Part shown: positions 18,206 to 25,360 of the stretch, piece after piece
How the letters are laid out: each line of letters opens with the position of its first letter
Numbering within the stretch: position 1 is the stretch's first letter
NCBI GenBank assembly: GCA_021802945.1
Contig: JAJZRE010000022.1
Location: 1-37,168 of the forward strand
Source of the DNA: Pseudomonadota bacterium
Lineage (GTDB): Bacteria > Pseudomonadota > Gammaproteobacteria > Burkholderiales > Thiobacillaceae
Length of the DNA stretch: 37,168 nucleotides
Reading direction: 5' to 3'
Notes under the pieces: model-generated
Database searches by the model: none
What the model was told of the DNA's origin: nothing
Seen by the model: only the letters and a program-made list of their open reading frames with translations
Position numbers and translations under genes: made by a program

Positions 18206-18473
18206 AGGGCTCGTTAATGAATAAATTGGGCATACGTTGCTGCGTATTCGGGATGGATGCAAGGCGCGAGGCGCAGCGAATGGTTATTCCCTTCGCAAGC
18301 CTTGCAACGCCGCAGACGCCCGAATACGCAGCAACCCTCCGGGCTGGGGGCGCTTTGAGCGCATCCCGGTGTTGCAAGCCGCTTGTTGTGAATGGCACAA
18401 CCGCACGTCTTGCGCCTTGGTCTGCACCCAAAGTGACCCCAGCGTATGTCCAATTTATTCATTAACGAGCCCT
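18206..18473. mobile_element. 268-bp nested-palindrome element (MITE-like) between bepA and moaC
   Basis: The ends are 31-base terminal inverted repeats (18206-18236 and 18443-18473) that match at 30 of 31 positions, beginning AGGGCTCGTTAATGAATAAA. Directly inside the left arm, overlapping it by one base, is a second, perfect 17-bp inverted repeat, GTTGCTGCGTATTCGGG (18236-18252) and its complement at 18319-18335. Between those is GCAAGGC...GCCTTGC. A further small stem, GTTGTG/CACAAC, lies at 18385-18401. No transposase is encoded. Each strand holds an 82-codon open frame starting MNKL, a result of the symmetric ends. The size, terminal repeats and lack of genes fit a miniature inverted-repeat element. 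No certain target-site duplication is visible. The right end is 3 bases from the moaC start. Confidence 0.8.
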
Positions 18474-18476
18474 AGA

Positions 18477-18971
18477 ATGAGCGAGTTCACCCACTTTGAT
18501 GAACGCGGCCGTGCCGTCATGGTCGACGTGGCCGGCAAGGACGATACCCGTCGCATTGCCGTGGCGGGCGGTCGCATCCACATGTTACCCGATACCCTGA
18601 CGCGCATTCTGGGCGGAGAGGCAGCCAAGGGCGACGTGCTCGGCATCGCGCGCATCGCGGCGATCCAGGCGACCAAGCGCACCGCCGAACTGATTCCGCT
18701 CTGCCATCCGATCGCATTGACCAGGGTCGGCGTCGAGTTCAGCCACGACACCGCCGGATCATGGATCGACTGCACGGTGACCGCCGAAACCGTCGGCAAG
18801 ACCGGCGTGGAAATGGAGGCGCTGACCGGCGTCAGCGTCGCGCTGCTGACCATCTACGACATGTGCAAGGCGGTCGATCGCGGCATGCGCATGACGGACA
18901 TCCGGCTGCTGGAAAAGCAGGGCGGGCGCTCAGGCCACTGGCAGGCGGCCTCTTCCGGGGGCGCCGAGTAG
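18477..18971 (+). CDS. moaC: cyclic pyranopterin monophosphate synthase MoaC
   Basis: MoaC converts the MoaA product 3',8-cyclo-7,8-dihydro-GTP to cyclic pyranopterin monophosphate in molybdenum cofactor synthesis. The protein of about 164 residues is full length. It shows the family landmarks: [14 protein letters not shown] (15-28), [20 protein letters not shown] (51-70) with Lys51, LCHPIALT (75-82) with His77, [23 protein letters not shown] with Asp128 and Lys131, and the C-terminal KQGGRSG. It is one of several genes needed for the cofactor of SoeA, 2 kb downstream. Its start lies only 3 bases from the palindromic element and has no Shine-Dalgarno site in the usual place, so its translation signal may have been displaced. 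Confidence 0.96.
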   Translation: MSEFTHFDERGRAVMVDVAGKDDTRRIAVAGGRIHMLPDTLTRILGGEAAKGDVLGIARIAAIQATKRTAELIPLCHPIALTRVGVEFSHDTAGSWIDCTVTAETVGKTGVEMEALTGVSVALLTIYDMCKAVDRGMRMTDIRLLEKQGGRSGHWQAASSGGAE

Positions 18972-19040
18972 TCCGATCGTCATCTTGTGCGGTGCGCGCA
19001 CTGCGGCAAGATGGGCGGTTGTGGCCGCTTGAGTGATCGT

Positions 19041-19742
19041 ATGCGTTTTTTCAGAATGCTTCTGCCGGGACTATGGCTGTGCGCGTTCGCTGCGCACGCC
19101 GGCATGCCGGACTATCAGACGTTTCCCGCCGCGGGCCCGCGCCTGCTGCTCTGGGTGGCTTCCGAGCGCGGACGGAGCGAGCCCGAGCTTGCCGCGGCGC
19201 GGCAACTGGCCGCGCAGGGCGTGGAGGTCTGGTCGCTCGACCCCGCCAACGCCTATTTTCTGCCCCAGTTGCCGAGCAGCATGGATGCGCTGCCGGTGCG
19301 GGATCTGGCGGCCTGGCTGCGTGCCGCGCAGGCGAGCGGCAAGCAGGTGACGGTTGTCGCGGTGGCGCGTGCGGCCGTGCCGGCGCTGCGGGCGGCGGCC
19401 TTGCTTGGGGCGGAACGGCGGAGCCGGCTCTGCGTGGTGCTGATGCATCCGAATCTCTATACGATGGCGGAGCCTTTGGACGCGCCGGCGTATCTCGACC
19501 CGGGCAACCTCTCCGGTTTGCGCGTGCGCGTGCTGCAGCCGCGCCGCTCGGCCGCCACGCCGTGGCTGCCGGGGCTGCTGGACCACCTGGCGCGACATGG
19601 CGCGACCGTGAGCGACGCGATTCTGGAGAATTTGCGCGAAGGCTACTGGGCGCGCGAAACGCCGACCGATTTTGAAGTGGCCGGAAGCCGCCGCATGGCT
19701 GCCATGCTGCTGCACCAACTCGATACCTGGGGATGCAAGTGA
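19041..19742 (+). CDS. exported hydrolase-like protein of unknown function
   Basis: The protein of about 233 residues has a signal peptide (MRFFRMLLPGLWLCAFAAHA, 1-20). The body resembles the alpha/beta-hydrolase fold: LLLWVASERG at the first strand, then VEVWSLDPANAYFLPQL, and VTVVAVARAAVPALRAAALL where the nucleophile elbow should be. That elbow would be GxSxG but reads VARAA, so no catalytic serine is visible. The sequence is weakly reminiscent of AcvB/VirJ-type proteins. ATG 19041 is chosen because the signal peptide begins there. An in-frame ATG at 18987 would add 18 residues ahead of it. The 3' end overlaps the thioredoxin gene by 10 bases, so the two are probably cotranslated. The function is unknown. 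Confidence 0.65.
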   Translation: MRFFRMLLPGLWLCAFAAHAGMPDYQTFPAAGPRLLLWVASERGRSEPELAAARQLAAQGVEVWSLDPANAYFLPQLPSSMDALPVRDLAAWLRAAQASGKQVTVVAVARAAVPALRAAALLGAERRSRLCVVLMHPNLYTMAEPLDAPAYLDPGNLSGLRVRVLQPRRSAATPWLPGLLDHLARHGATVSDAILENLREGYWARETPTDFEVAGSRRMAAMLLHQLDTWGCK

Positions 19743-20266
19743 GAAGAATACTGACTGGTCTGGCCGTCGGCCTGTTGTGGATCGCCGGCGCCGGCGCGGC
19801 CGGCTTCGAGACGCGCGCCGCCTCGCCGGCGCCGGAACTGAGGGCGCCCGATCTGGCGGGTGCGTCCAGGACCCTGGCCGATTACCGCGGCAAGGTGGTG
19901 CTGCTCAACTTCTGGGCCACGTGGTGTCCGCCCTGCCAACGCGAAATGCCGTCGCTGGCGCGCCTGCGCGCCAAAATGGCGGGACGGCCGCTGGAGGTCG
20001 TCGCGATCTCCAGCGCGGAAACGCCGGAGGAGGTGAACGCCTATCTGTCGAAAATGAAGCTGGGTTTCCCCGTCCTGCTCGACACCGACGGCAGCAACAC
20101 GCGGCGCTGGAAAGTGTTCGCCCTGCCCACCACGTTCGTGCTGGATGCCGGGGGGCGGGTGCGCCACGTGTTGACCGGACCTGCCGAGTGGGATGAGGGC
20201 GAAGCCCTGGCTGTGGTCGAGTCCATGCTGGCCAAATTGCCGGAACCCGCGAAACAGACGAAATAA
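19733..20266 (+). CDS. TlpA/ResA-like thiol-disulfide oxidoreductase
   Basis: The 177-residue protein has an N-terminal signal or anchor (residues 5-23), a thioredoxin-like domain with the active site WCPPC (Cys65 and Cys68 in FWATWCPPCQREMPSL) and the cis-proline region FALPTTFVLDAGG. This makes it an exported TlpA/ResA-type reductase acting in the periplasm. Such proteins often keep cysteines reduced for haem attachment in cytochromes c (such as SoxA and SoxX) or for the SoxY carrier cysteine, but that link is inferred here from location only. It starts inside the previous gene. A 258-base gap follows before soeA. Confidence 0.88.
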   Translation: MQVRRILTGLAVGLLWIAGAGAAGFETRAASPAPELRAPDLAGASRTLADYRGKVVLLNFWATWCPPCQREMPSLARLRAKMAGRPLEVVAISSAETPEEVNAYLSKMKLGFPVLLDTDGSNTRRWKVFALPTTFVLDAGGRVRHVLTGPAEWDEGEALAVVESMLAKLPEPAKQTK

Positions 20267-20524
20267 AGATGTTCAAGTCCTTAATTAATAAGGCCTTTTG
20301 ATTGGCTGGCCTTATGGGGCCATCAGCCATTTTGCTTGCCATGCGACGGACAGAAAGTGCAAAATAACAATATATTCGGAATGTTTAATATATAGCCATC
20401 CCCGCAGCATCCAGTGCCGATGCGCTGGCGCTGCTTCCAGCAGTCACCTAGTGTTATATCCGGGTAGGGAACGTGCGGCTCCTTTAGAGGAGCCGCCGGG
20501 GATAATTTTGAATCCAGAGACCGC
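20267..20524 (+). promoter_or_regulatory. soeA upstream region with hairpins
   Basis: This gap holds no gene. An inverted repeat ATAAGGCC/GGCCTTAT (20288-20315) follows tlpA and may be a weak terminator, without a good T tract. An AT-rich stretch with AATATATT (20369-20376) and TTAATATATA (20385-20394) is the likely promoter zone of soeABC. A strong hairpin, GCGGCTCCT-TTAG-AGGAGCCGC (20475-20496), lies in the presumed leader, 28 bases before the soeA ATG. The only Shine-Dalgarno-like sequence near the ATG is weak (AGAGA), so the hairpin, which contains AGGAG, might influence initiation. Confidence 0.5.
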
Positions 20525-23398
20525 ATGAACGCCAAGATCAAACTCGAAAATCACGACGCGCAGGAAATCAAGTACACCACCTGCTACATGTGTGCCTGCC
20601 GCTGCGGCATCAAGGTGACGCTGGAGGACAACAAGGTCCGCTTCATCCAGGGCAACCGCAACCATCCCACCAACCAGGGCGTGCTGTGCGCCAAGGGTTC
20701 GGCCGGGATCATGAAGCAGTATTCCACCGCCAAGCTGACCCAGCCTTTGATGCGCAAGCCGGGCACCGAGCGCGGCGAGGGTGTCTATGAGGCGATTTCC
20801 TGGGACCAGGCGCTCGACATCCTGACCGACCGGCTGGAGGAAATCCGCTCGACCGACCCGTCGAAGCTCGGCTTCTTCACCGGCCGCGATCAGATGCAGG
20901 CGCTGACCGGCCTGTGGGCGCAGCAGTTCGGCACCCCCAACTGGTCGGCGCACGGCGGTTTCTGTTCGGTCAACATGGCGGCGGCGGGTCTGTATTCCAT
21001 CGGTTTCTCGTTCTGGGAATTCGGCGCGCCCGACTGGGATTACGCCAAGTACTTCCTGATGTGGGGCGTGGCGGAAGACCATTCGTCCAACCCGATCAAG
21101 ATCGGCCTGGAAAAACTCAAGCGCCGCGGCGGCAAGTTCGTCACCGTCAACCCGGTGCGCACCGGCTATTCGGCGATCGCCGACGAATGGCTGCCGATCA
21201 AGCCCGGCATGGACGGCCTGCTGGCCATGTCGATGGTGCACGTGCTGCTGAAGCACGAGAAGTTCGACTACGAATTCCTGGTGCGCTACACCAACGCCTC
21301 CTGGCTGGTGGTGCAGACCCCGGGGCAGAAAGGCGACGGCCTGTTCCTGCGCGACGAGAACGATCACCCGCTGGTCTGGGATATCGACAAGGAAGCATTC
21401 AGGAACGGCATCGACGGCGACATCGCCCCGGCGCTGTTCGGCGAATTCGTGGCGCCCGACGGCCGCCGCGTCAAGACCGTGATGTCGCTGATGGTCGAGC
21501 GTTATCTCGACGAGCGCTACGCGCCGGAAAACGTGGCCCTCGAATGCGGCCTGCCGGCCGAGAGCATCGAGCGCATCGCGCTGGAAATGGCGCACGTGGC
21601 GTTCCAGGAAACGGTCGAGCTGCCGATCGAGTGGACCGACGTGTGGGGCCGCAAGCATGACAAGGTCGTGGGCCGCCCGGTGGCGATGTACGCGATGCGC
21701 GGCATTTCCGCCCACTCCAACGGCTTCCACTCCTGCCGCGCGATCCACATGATCCAGATGCTGCTGGGCGCGCTCGACGCGCCGGGCAACTTCCGCGCCC
21801 GCGCGCCGTATCCGAAGCCGATCCCGCCGCACCAGCTGCCGGAAAACAACATCGACATCATCAACGCGCCGAACACCCCGCTGTCGCGTCCGCCGCTCGG
21901 TTTCCCGACGCGCCCGGAAGACCTGGTGATCGACGAATTCGGCAATCCGCTGCGCATCGACAAGGCCTATTCGTGGGAAGTGCCGATCGCCTCGCACGGC
22001 CTGATGCACATGGTCATCACCAACGCGACCAACCACGATCCCTATGCGCTCGACACCCTGATCCTGTTCATGGCCAACATGGCGTGGAACTCGACCATGA
22101 ACACGGCCAACATCCAGGACATGCTGCGCGCCAAGGATCCGGAAGAGCCCGGCCAGTACAAGATTCCGTTCCTGGTGGTGATCGATGCCTTCCATTCGGA
22201 GATGACCAACTTCGCCGACCTGATCCTGCCGGACACCACCTACCTCGAGCGGCACGACTGCATCTCGCTGCTCGACCGGCCGATTTCCGAGCCCGACGCG
22301 GCGGCCGACGCGATCCGCTACCCGCTGGTCAAGCTTGACCGCGACGTGCGCCCGTGGCAGGAAGTCATGGTCGAGCTCGCCTCGCGCCTGAAATTCCCGG
22401 CCTTCACCAAGCCCGACGGCACACGCAAGTTCAAGGACTACCCCGACTTCATCGTCAATTTCGAGCGTTCGCCTGGCGTGGGCTTCCTCGCCGGCTGGCG
22501 CGGCAAGGACGGCACGAAGTCGCTCAAGGGCGAGCCCAATCCCAACCAGTGGGACAAGTACATCGAGAACCAGAGCTTCTTCGCGCACCACTGGCCCGAC
22601 AACCAGAAGTACATGCGCTACGCCAACAAGGACTACCTCGAGGTGGCGGCGGACGTCGGTTTCGTCGGCAAGGTCGAGCCCATCATCATGCAGTTCTATT
22701 CCGAGCCGCTGCAGAAATTCCGCCTGGCGGGGCAGGGCCTGTACGACGGCCCGCAGCCCAACAACCAGGTCGACCGCGAGCGCCTGGTGAAGTATTTCGA
22801 CCCGCTGCCGATGTGGTACGAGCCGCTCGAGCAGCAGCGCGTGGACAAGGAGGAATACCCCTTCTTCGCGCTGACCCAGCGCCCCATGTTCATGTACCAC
22901 TCGTGGGATTCGCAGAACGTGTGGCTGCGCCAGATCATGGCGCAGAACTACATGTACATGAACAGCCGCCGCGCGGCCGAAATGGGCATCCAGGACTTCG
23001 ACTGGATCTGGGTCGAGTCGCACAACGGCAAGATCCGCTGCCAGGTCAAGACCATGGAAGGCACCCAGGAAGACACCATCTGGACCTGGAACGCCATCGG
23101 CAAGCAGAAGGGCGCATGGGGCCTCAAGGAAAACGCCTCCGAGGCGACCAGGGGCTTCCTGCTCAACCACCTGATTTCCGAGCTGCTGCCGGAGAAGGCG
23201 GGCGAGCGCCGCGTCACCAACTCCGACCCGGTGACCGGCCAGGCCGCGTGGTTCGACCTGCGCGTGAAGATCTGGAAGGCCGCGCCGGGCGAAACCGGCT
23301 CGTGGCCGCAGTTCGACGCGCTGAAGAAGCTGCCGGGCGACAACTACGATCGGCCGGACGTGCTGCGCTACGACGCGCGCAGCCACGAAAAGAACTGA
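20525..23398 (+). CDS. soeA: SoeA, molybdopterin subunit of cytoplasmic sulfite dehydrogenase
   Basis: SoeABC oxidises sulfite to sulfate at the cytoplasmic face of the membrane and passes electrons to quinone. The 957-residue protein is a DMSO-reductase-family molybdoenzyme. The N-terminal [4Fe-4S] site is C-x2-C-x3-C-x27-C (Cys20, 23, 27, 55). The probable molybdenum ligand is Cys147 in HGGFCSVNMAAAG, as in the PsrA/Soe group. The C-terminal molydopterin-dinucleotide-binding region starts near YPFFALTQRPMFMYHSWDSQN. There is no Tat signal, unlike PsrA or PhsA, which supports the cytoplasmic SoeA assignment. Length is close to the roughly 970 residues of SoeA proteins. It is followed by soeB and soeC in the typical order. 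Tetrathionate or polysulfide reductase relatives are the alternative, but the missing Tat signal and the sulfur-oxidation context argue for SoeA. Confidence 0.9.
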   Translation: MNAKIKLENHDAQEIKYTTCYMCACRCGIKVTLEDNKVRFIQGNRNHPTNQGVLCAKGSAGIMKQYSTAKLTQPLMRKPGTERGEGVYEAISWDQALDILTDRLEEIRSTDPSKLGFFTGRDQMQALTGLWAQQFGTPNWSAHGGFCSVNMAAAGLYSIGFSFWEFGAPDWDYAKYFLMWGVAEDHSSNPIKIGLEKLKRRGGKFVTVNPVRTGYSAIADEWLPIKPGMDGLLAMSMVHVLLKHEKFDYEFLVRYTNASWLVVQTPGQKGDGLFLRDENDHPLVWDIDKEAFRNGIDGDIAPALFGEFVAPDGRRVKTVMSLMVERYLDERYAPENVALECGLPAESIERIALEMAHVAFQETVELPIEWTDVWGRKHDKVVGRPVAMYAMRGISAHSNGFHSCRAIHMIQMLLGALDAPGNFRARAPYPKPIPPHQLPENNIDIINAPNTPLSRPPLGFPTRPEDLVIDEFGNPLRIDKAYSWEVPIASHGLMHMVITNATNHDPYALDTLILFMANMAWNSTMNTANIQDMLRAKDPEEPGQYKIPFLVVIDAFHSEMTNFADLILPDTTYLERHDCISLLDRPISEPDAAADAIRYPLVKLDRDVRPWQEVMVELASRLKFPAFTKPDGTRKFKDYPDFIVNFERSPGVGFLAGWRGKDGTKSLKGEPNPNQWDKYIENQSFFAHHWPDNQKYMRYANKDYLEVAADVGFVGKVEPIIMQFYSEPLQKFRLAGQGLYDGPQPNNQVDRERLVKYFDPLPMWYEPLEQQRVDKEEYPFFALTQRPMFMYHSWDSQNVWLRQIMAQNYMYMNSRRAAEMGIQDFDWIWVESHNGKIRCQVKTMEGTQEDTIWTWNAIGKQKGAWGLKENASEATRGFLLNHLISELLPEKAGERRVTNSDPVTGQAAWFDLRVKIWKAAPGETGSWPQFDALKKLPGDNYDRPDVLRYDARSHEKN

Positions 23399-23430
23399 GC
23401 CGTACCCAGAAAAATAGAGCGAGCAAAACT

Positions 23431-24126
23431 ATGAGACTTGGATTGGTCATCGACCTCGACGTGTGCGTGGGCTGCCATGCCTGCGCCATCGCCTGCAAGG
23501 AATGGAACGCCTCCGGCACCATCGGCCCGTTGTCCGACTACCAGCCCTACGGCGCCGAGCCGTCGGGCGTGTGGTTCAACCGGATCCGCCATTACGAGAT
23601 GGACGAGTATCCGAACAACAAGACGGTCAACTTCCCGATGTCGTGCATGCACTGCGAGGACGCCGACTGCGTCACCGTGTGCCCGACCGGCGCCTCGTAC
23701 AAGCGTCCCGAGGACGGCATCGTGCTGATCGACCAGGACAAGTGCATGGGCTGCAACTACTGTTCGTGGGCCTGCCCCTACGGCGCGCGCGAGCTCGACC
23801 GTTCCAGCGGCACGATGAAGAAGTGCACCCTGTGCGTCGACCGCATCTACGACCAGGCGCTGCCGGTCGAGGAGCGCCAGCCTTCGTGCGTGCTGACCTG
23901 CCCGGCGCACGCCCGCATGTTCGGCGACTTCGACGATCCCGATTCGGCCGTGTCGCGCACCGTGCGCGAGCGCGGCGGCTTCCCGCTGATGCCCGAGCTC
24001 AACTACAACCCGACCAACACCTACCTGCCGCCGCGCCGCAAGCCGGTGATCCCGGTCGACACCCAGCCCAGGGGCGGCCTCAAGGAAAGCATCAAGCAGT
24101 TCGCCAACAAGCTGGTGCGCCGTTGA
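23431..24126 (+). CDS. soeB: SoeB, iron-sulfur subunit of sulfite dehydrogenase
   Basis: This protein of about 231 residues carries four [4Fe-4S] motifs of the DmsB/NrfC type. The first is CVGCHACAIACKEW (Cys12, 15, 18, 22), then CMHCEDADCVTVCP, then CMGCNYCSWACPYG, and the last is KCTLCVDR with CVLTCPAHA. It would transfer electrons from SoeA to the membrane subunit SoeC. There is no signal peptide, in line with a cytoplasmic SoeA. The start is 32 bases after soeA and the spacing supports one operon. A ribosome-binding site is only weakly visible upstream (AGAGCGAG). The unusual repeat block at 24162-24329 lies between its stop and soeC. Confidence 0.93.
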   Translation: MRLGLVIDLDVCVGCHACAIACKEWNASGTIGPLSDYQPYGAEPSGVWFNRIRHYEMDEYPNNKTVNFPMSCMHCEDADCVTVCPTGASYKRPEDGIVLIDQDKCMGCNYCSWACPYGARELDRSSGTMKKCTLCVDRIYDQALPVEERQPSCVLTCPAHARMFGDFDDPDSAVSRTVRERGGFPLMPELNYNPTNTYLPPRRKPVIPVDTQPRGGLKESIKQFANKLVRR

Positions 24127-24161
24127 ACCGTGCTGCCCAACAAATAGAGCCAGGAGAATCC

Positions 24162-24244
24162 ATGCATCCCGCTTTTCGGCTCCGACATAGCCTGAAGGTT
24201 GATCTCCGCCGAAATGCGGGATGCTGATTAATTAGGAAATCATC
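24162..24244 (+). repeat. leader repeat copy 1 with 21-codon ORF and 16-bp inverted repeat
   Basis: This is the first of two tandem copies ahead of soeC. It opens with an ATG behind a good ribosome-binding site (AGGAGA, 24152-24157) and encodes MHPAFRLRHSLKVDL plus six residues, stopping at TGA 24225-24227. The arms GCATCCCGCTTTTCGG (24164-24179) and CCGAAATGCGGGATGC (24209-24224) pair at 15 of 16 positions around a 29-base loop. Over its first 63 bases it matches copy 2 at 54 positions. Confidence 0.8.
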
Positions 24245-24329
24245 ATGCATCCAGCATTTCGGCTGCGACATAACCTGAAGGTTGGTCTTCACCGAAATGC
24301 CGAATGCCTAAATTTATTAGGGGATCAAT
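24245..24329 (+). repeat. leader repeat copy 2, ending at the soeC start
   Basis: This second copy begins with ATG behind TTAGGAAATC and encodes MHPAFRLRHNLKVGL in the same register as copy 1. It has no stop before soeC, so its frame runs across the soeC start out of register. The arms GCATCCAGCATTTCGG (24247-24262) and CCGAAATGCCGAATGC (24292-24307) pair at 14 of 16, with AACCT/AGGTT (24272-24283) in the loop. The unit ends with TTAGGGGATCAAT, the soeC ribosome-binding site. The right arm is also complementary to the first codons of soeC (GCATCCGGCATTTT). Confidence 0.8.
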
Positions 24330-25268
24330 ATGCATCCGGCATTTTCTGTCATCTTCTTCACCGTGGCGTCGGGCGCCGGCTTCGGCCTGTTCTCGCTGCT
24401 GTTCATCGCCGACACCTTCAAGCTGGGCGGCGGTTTCACCCCCGCCCAGCTCGTCATCGGCGGAATCGTCGCGCTGGGCCTGATCGGCTTCGGCCTGCTG
24501 TCGTCCACCTTCCACCTCGCCAACCCGAAAAACGCCTGGCGCGCCTTCAGCCGCTTCCGCACTTCGTGGCTGTCGCGCGAAGGCGTGTTTGCCGTGGTGT
24601 TCATGCCGCTGGCGCTGGTCTACCTGGCCTGCATCGGGTTCGATGCGCCGCTGTGGCTGCGCGAAACCTTCGGGCTCCTGTCGGCCGTACTGGCCTGGAT
24701 CACGGTGTTTTCCACCGGCATGATCTACGCCTGCCTGAAAACCATCCGCCAGTGGAACACCCCGCTGGTGCCCGCCAACTATCTGGCGCTGGGCTACGCC
24801 AGCGGCAGCCTGCTGCTGCTGCTGGGGGCGGTCATGGCCGGCCTCGACACCCTGCCGTATATCGCGATGGCGGCGCTGATCGTCTCGATCGCCGCGGTGC
24901 TGAAGGCGATCTACTACTTCTGGATCCGCAGTCCGGGACTGACGCCGACCATCAATACCGCAACCGGCCTGACCCGCGCCAAGGTCAAGCTGCTGGACAC
25001 CGGCCACACCCACGGCACCTTCCTCACCCAGGAGTTCGGCTTCCAGATCGCGCGCAAGAAGGCCGGCCTGCTCAAGATCGTCGTGTTCGGACTGGGGTTT
25101 GTACTGCCCGGCCTGATGCTGGTGTGGGTCTTCAACGAGCGGGACGGACAGGCTGCTGCGATCATCGCGGCCTTCGCCGGGATCGCAGGCGCCGCCGTCG
25201 AGCGCTGGCTGTTCTTCGCGGAGGCGCGCCATGTCGTGAACCTGTACCACGGCGCGCAGCGCTGCTAA
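24330..25268 (+). CDS. soeC: SoeC, membrane anchor of sulfite dehydrogenase
   Basis: The 312-residue integral membrane protein is of the DmsC/NrfD-like anchor type, with about eight hydrophobic helices. It starts MHPAFSVIFFTVASGAGFG, the typical start of this anchor family. It is expected to bind quinone and receive electrons from SoeB. The ATG has AGGGGA 6 bases upstream. Family features include FHLANPKNAWRAFSRFRTSW (about 61-80) and TGMIYACLKTIRQW (about 130-143). It is the third gene of soeABC but lies 203 bases after soeB, far more than the soeA-soeB gap, because of the tandem leader repeats. Confidence 0.92.
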   Translation: MHPAFSVIFFTVASGAGFGLFSLLFIADTFKLGGGFTPAQLVIGGIVALGLIGFGLLSSTFHLANPKNAWRAFSRFRTSWLSREGVFAVVFMPLALVYLACIGFDAPLWLRETFGLLSAVLAWITVFSTGMIYACLKTIRQWNTPLVPANYLALGYASGSLLLLLGAVMAGLDTLPYIAMAALIVSIAAVLKAIYYFWIRSPGLTPTINTATGLTRAKVKLLDTGHTHGTFLTQEFGFQIARKKAGLLKIVVFGLGFVLPGLMLVWVFNERDGQAAAIIAAFAGIAGAAVERWLFFAEARHVVNLYHGAQRC

Positions 25269-25292
25269 TCCGCTTGCGGAGTGGGGGCATGC

Positions 25293-25333
25293 TTGGCGCG
25301 TCTCCCGCTTTGGGGTATATTAGAAAGTTCTAA
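25293..25333 (+). promoter_or_regulatory. rhd-tusA promoter with overlapping palindromic operator
   Basis: TTGGCG (25293-25298) and TATATT (25316-25321) with 17-base spacing form a good sigma70-type promoter. The palindrome TTAGAA-AG-TTCTAA (25320-25333) overlaps the -10 and the expected start of transcription, so a bound dimer there would block polymerase. An ArsR/BigR/SqrR-type persulfide-responsive repressor would be a logical partner, but none is encoded in the window. Confidence 0.6.
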
Positions 25334-25360
25334 TTTCTCCATAACAGGAGTGTGACGCTT

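Noticed and set aside
16718-18262. Longer start for the M48 protease at 18262
   Set aside because: The extension reads into the palindromic element and lies ahead of an obvious signal peptide starting at 18136.
18214-18465. Two 82-codon open frames on opposite strands starting MNKL
   Set aside because: They arise from the terminal inverted repeats of the palindromic element, which give both strands the same start and end. They do not look like proteins.
20475-20496. Molybdenum-cofactor riboswitch in the soeA leader
   Set aside because: Only one hairpin is visible; the multi-stem pattern of the known moco motif as I remember it is not present.
20444-23386. Long (980-codon) open frame antisense to soeA
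   Set aside because: It is the codon-phase mirror of a GC-rich gene. Its translation has no family features, while the opposite strand encodes a complete molybdoenzyme.
24245-25333. 362-codon open frame on the plus strand starting at leader copy 2
   Set aside because: It overlaps the whole of soeC in another frame and its composition is arginine- and glycine-rich, as expected for a shadow frame in GC-rich DNA. Only its first codons matter, as part of the leader repeat.
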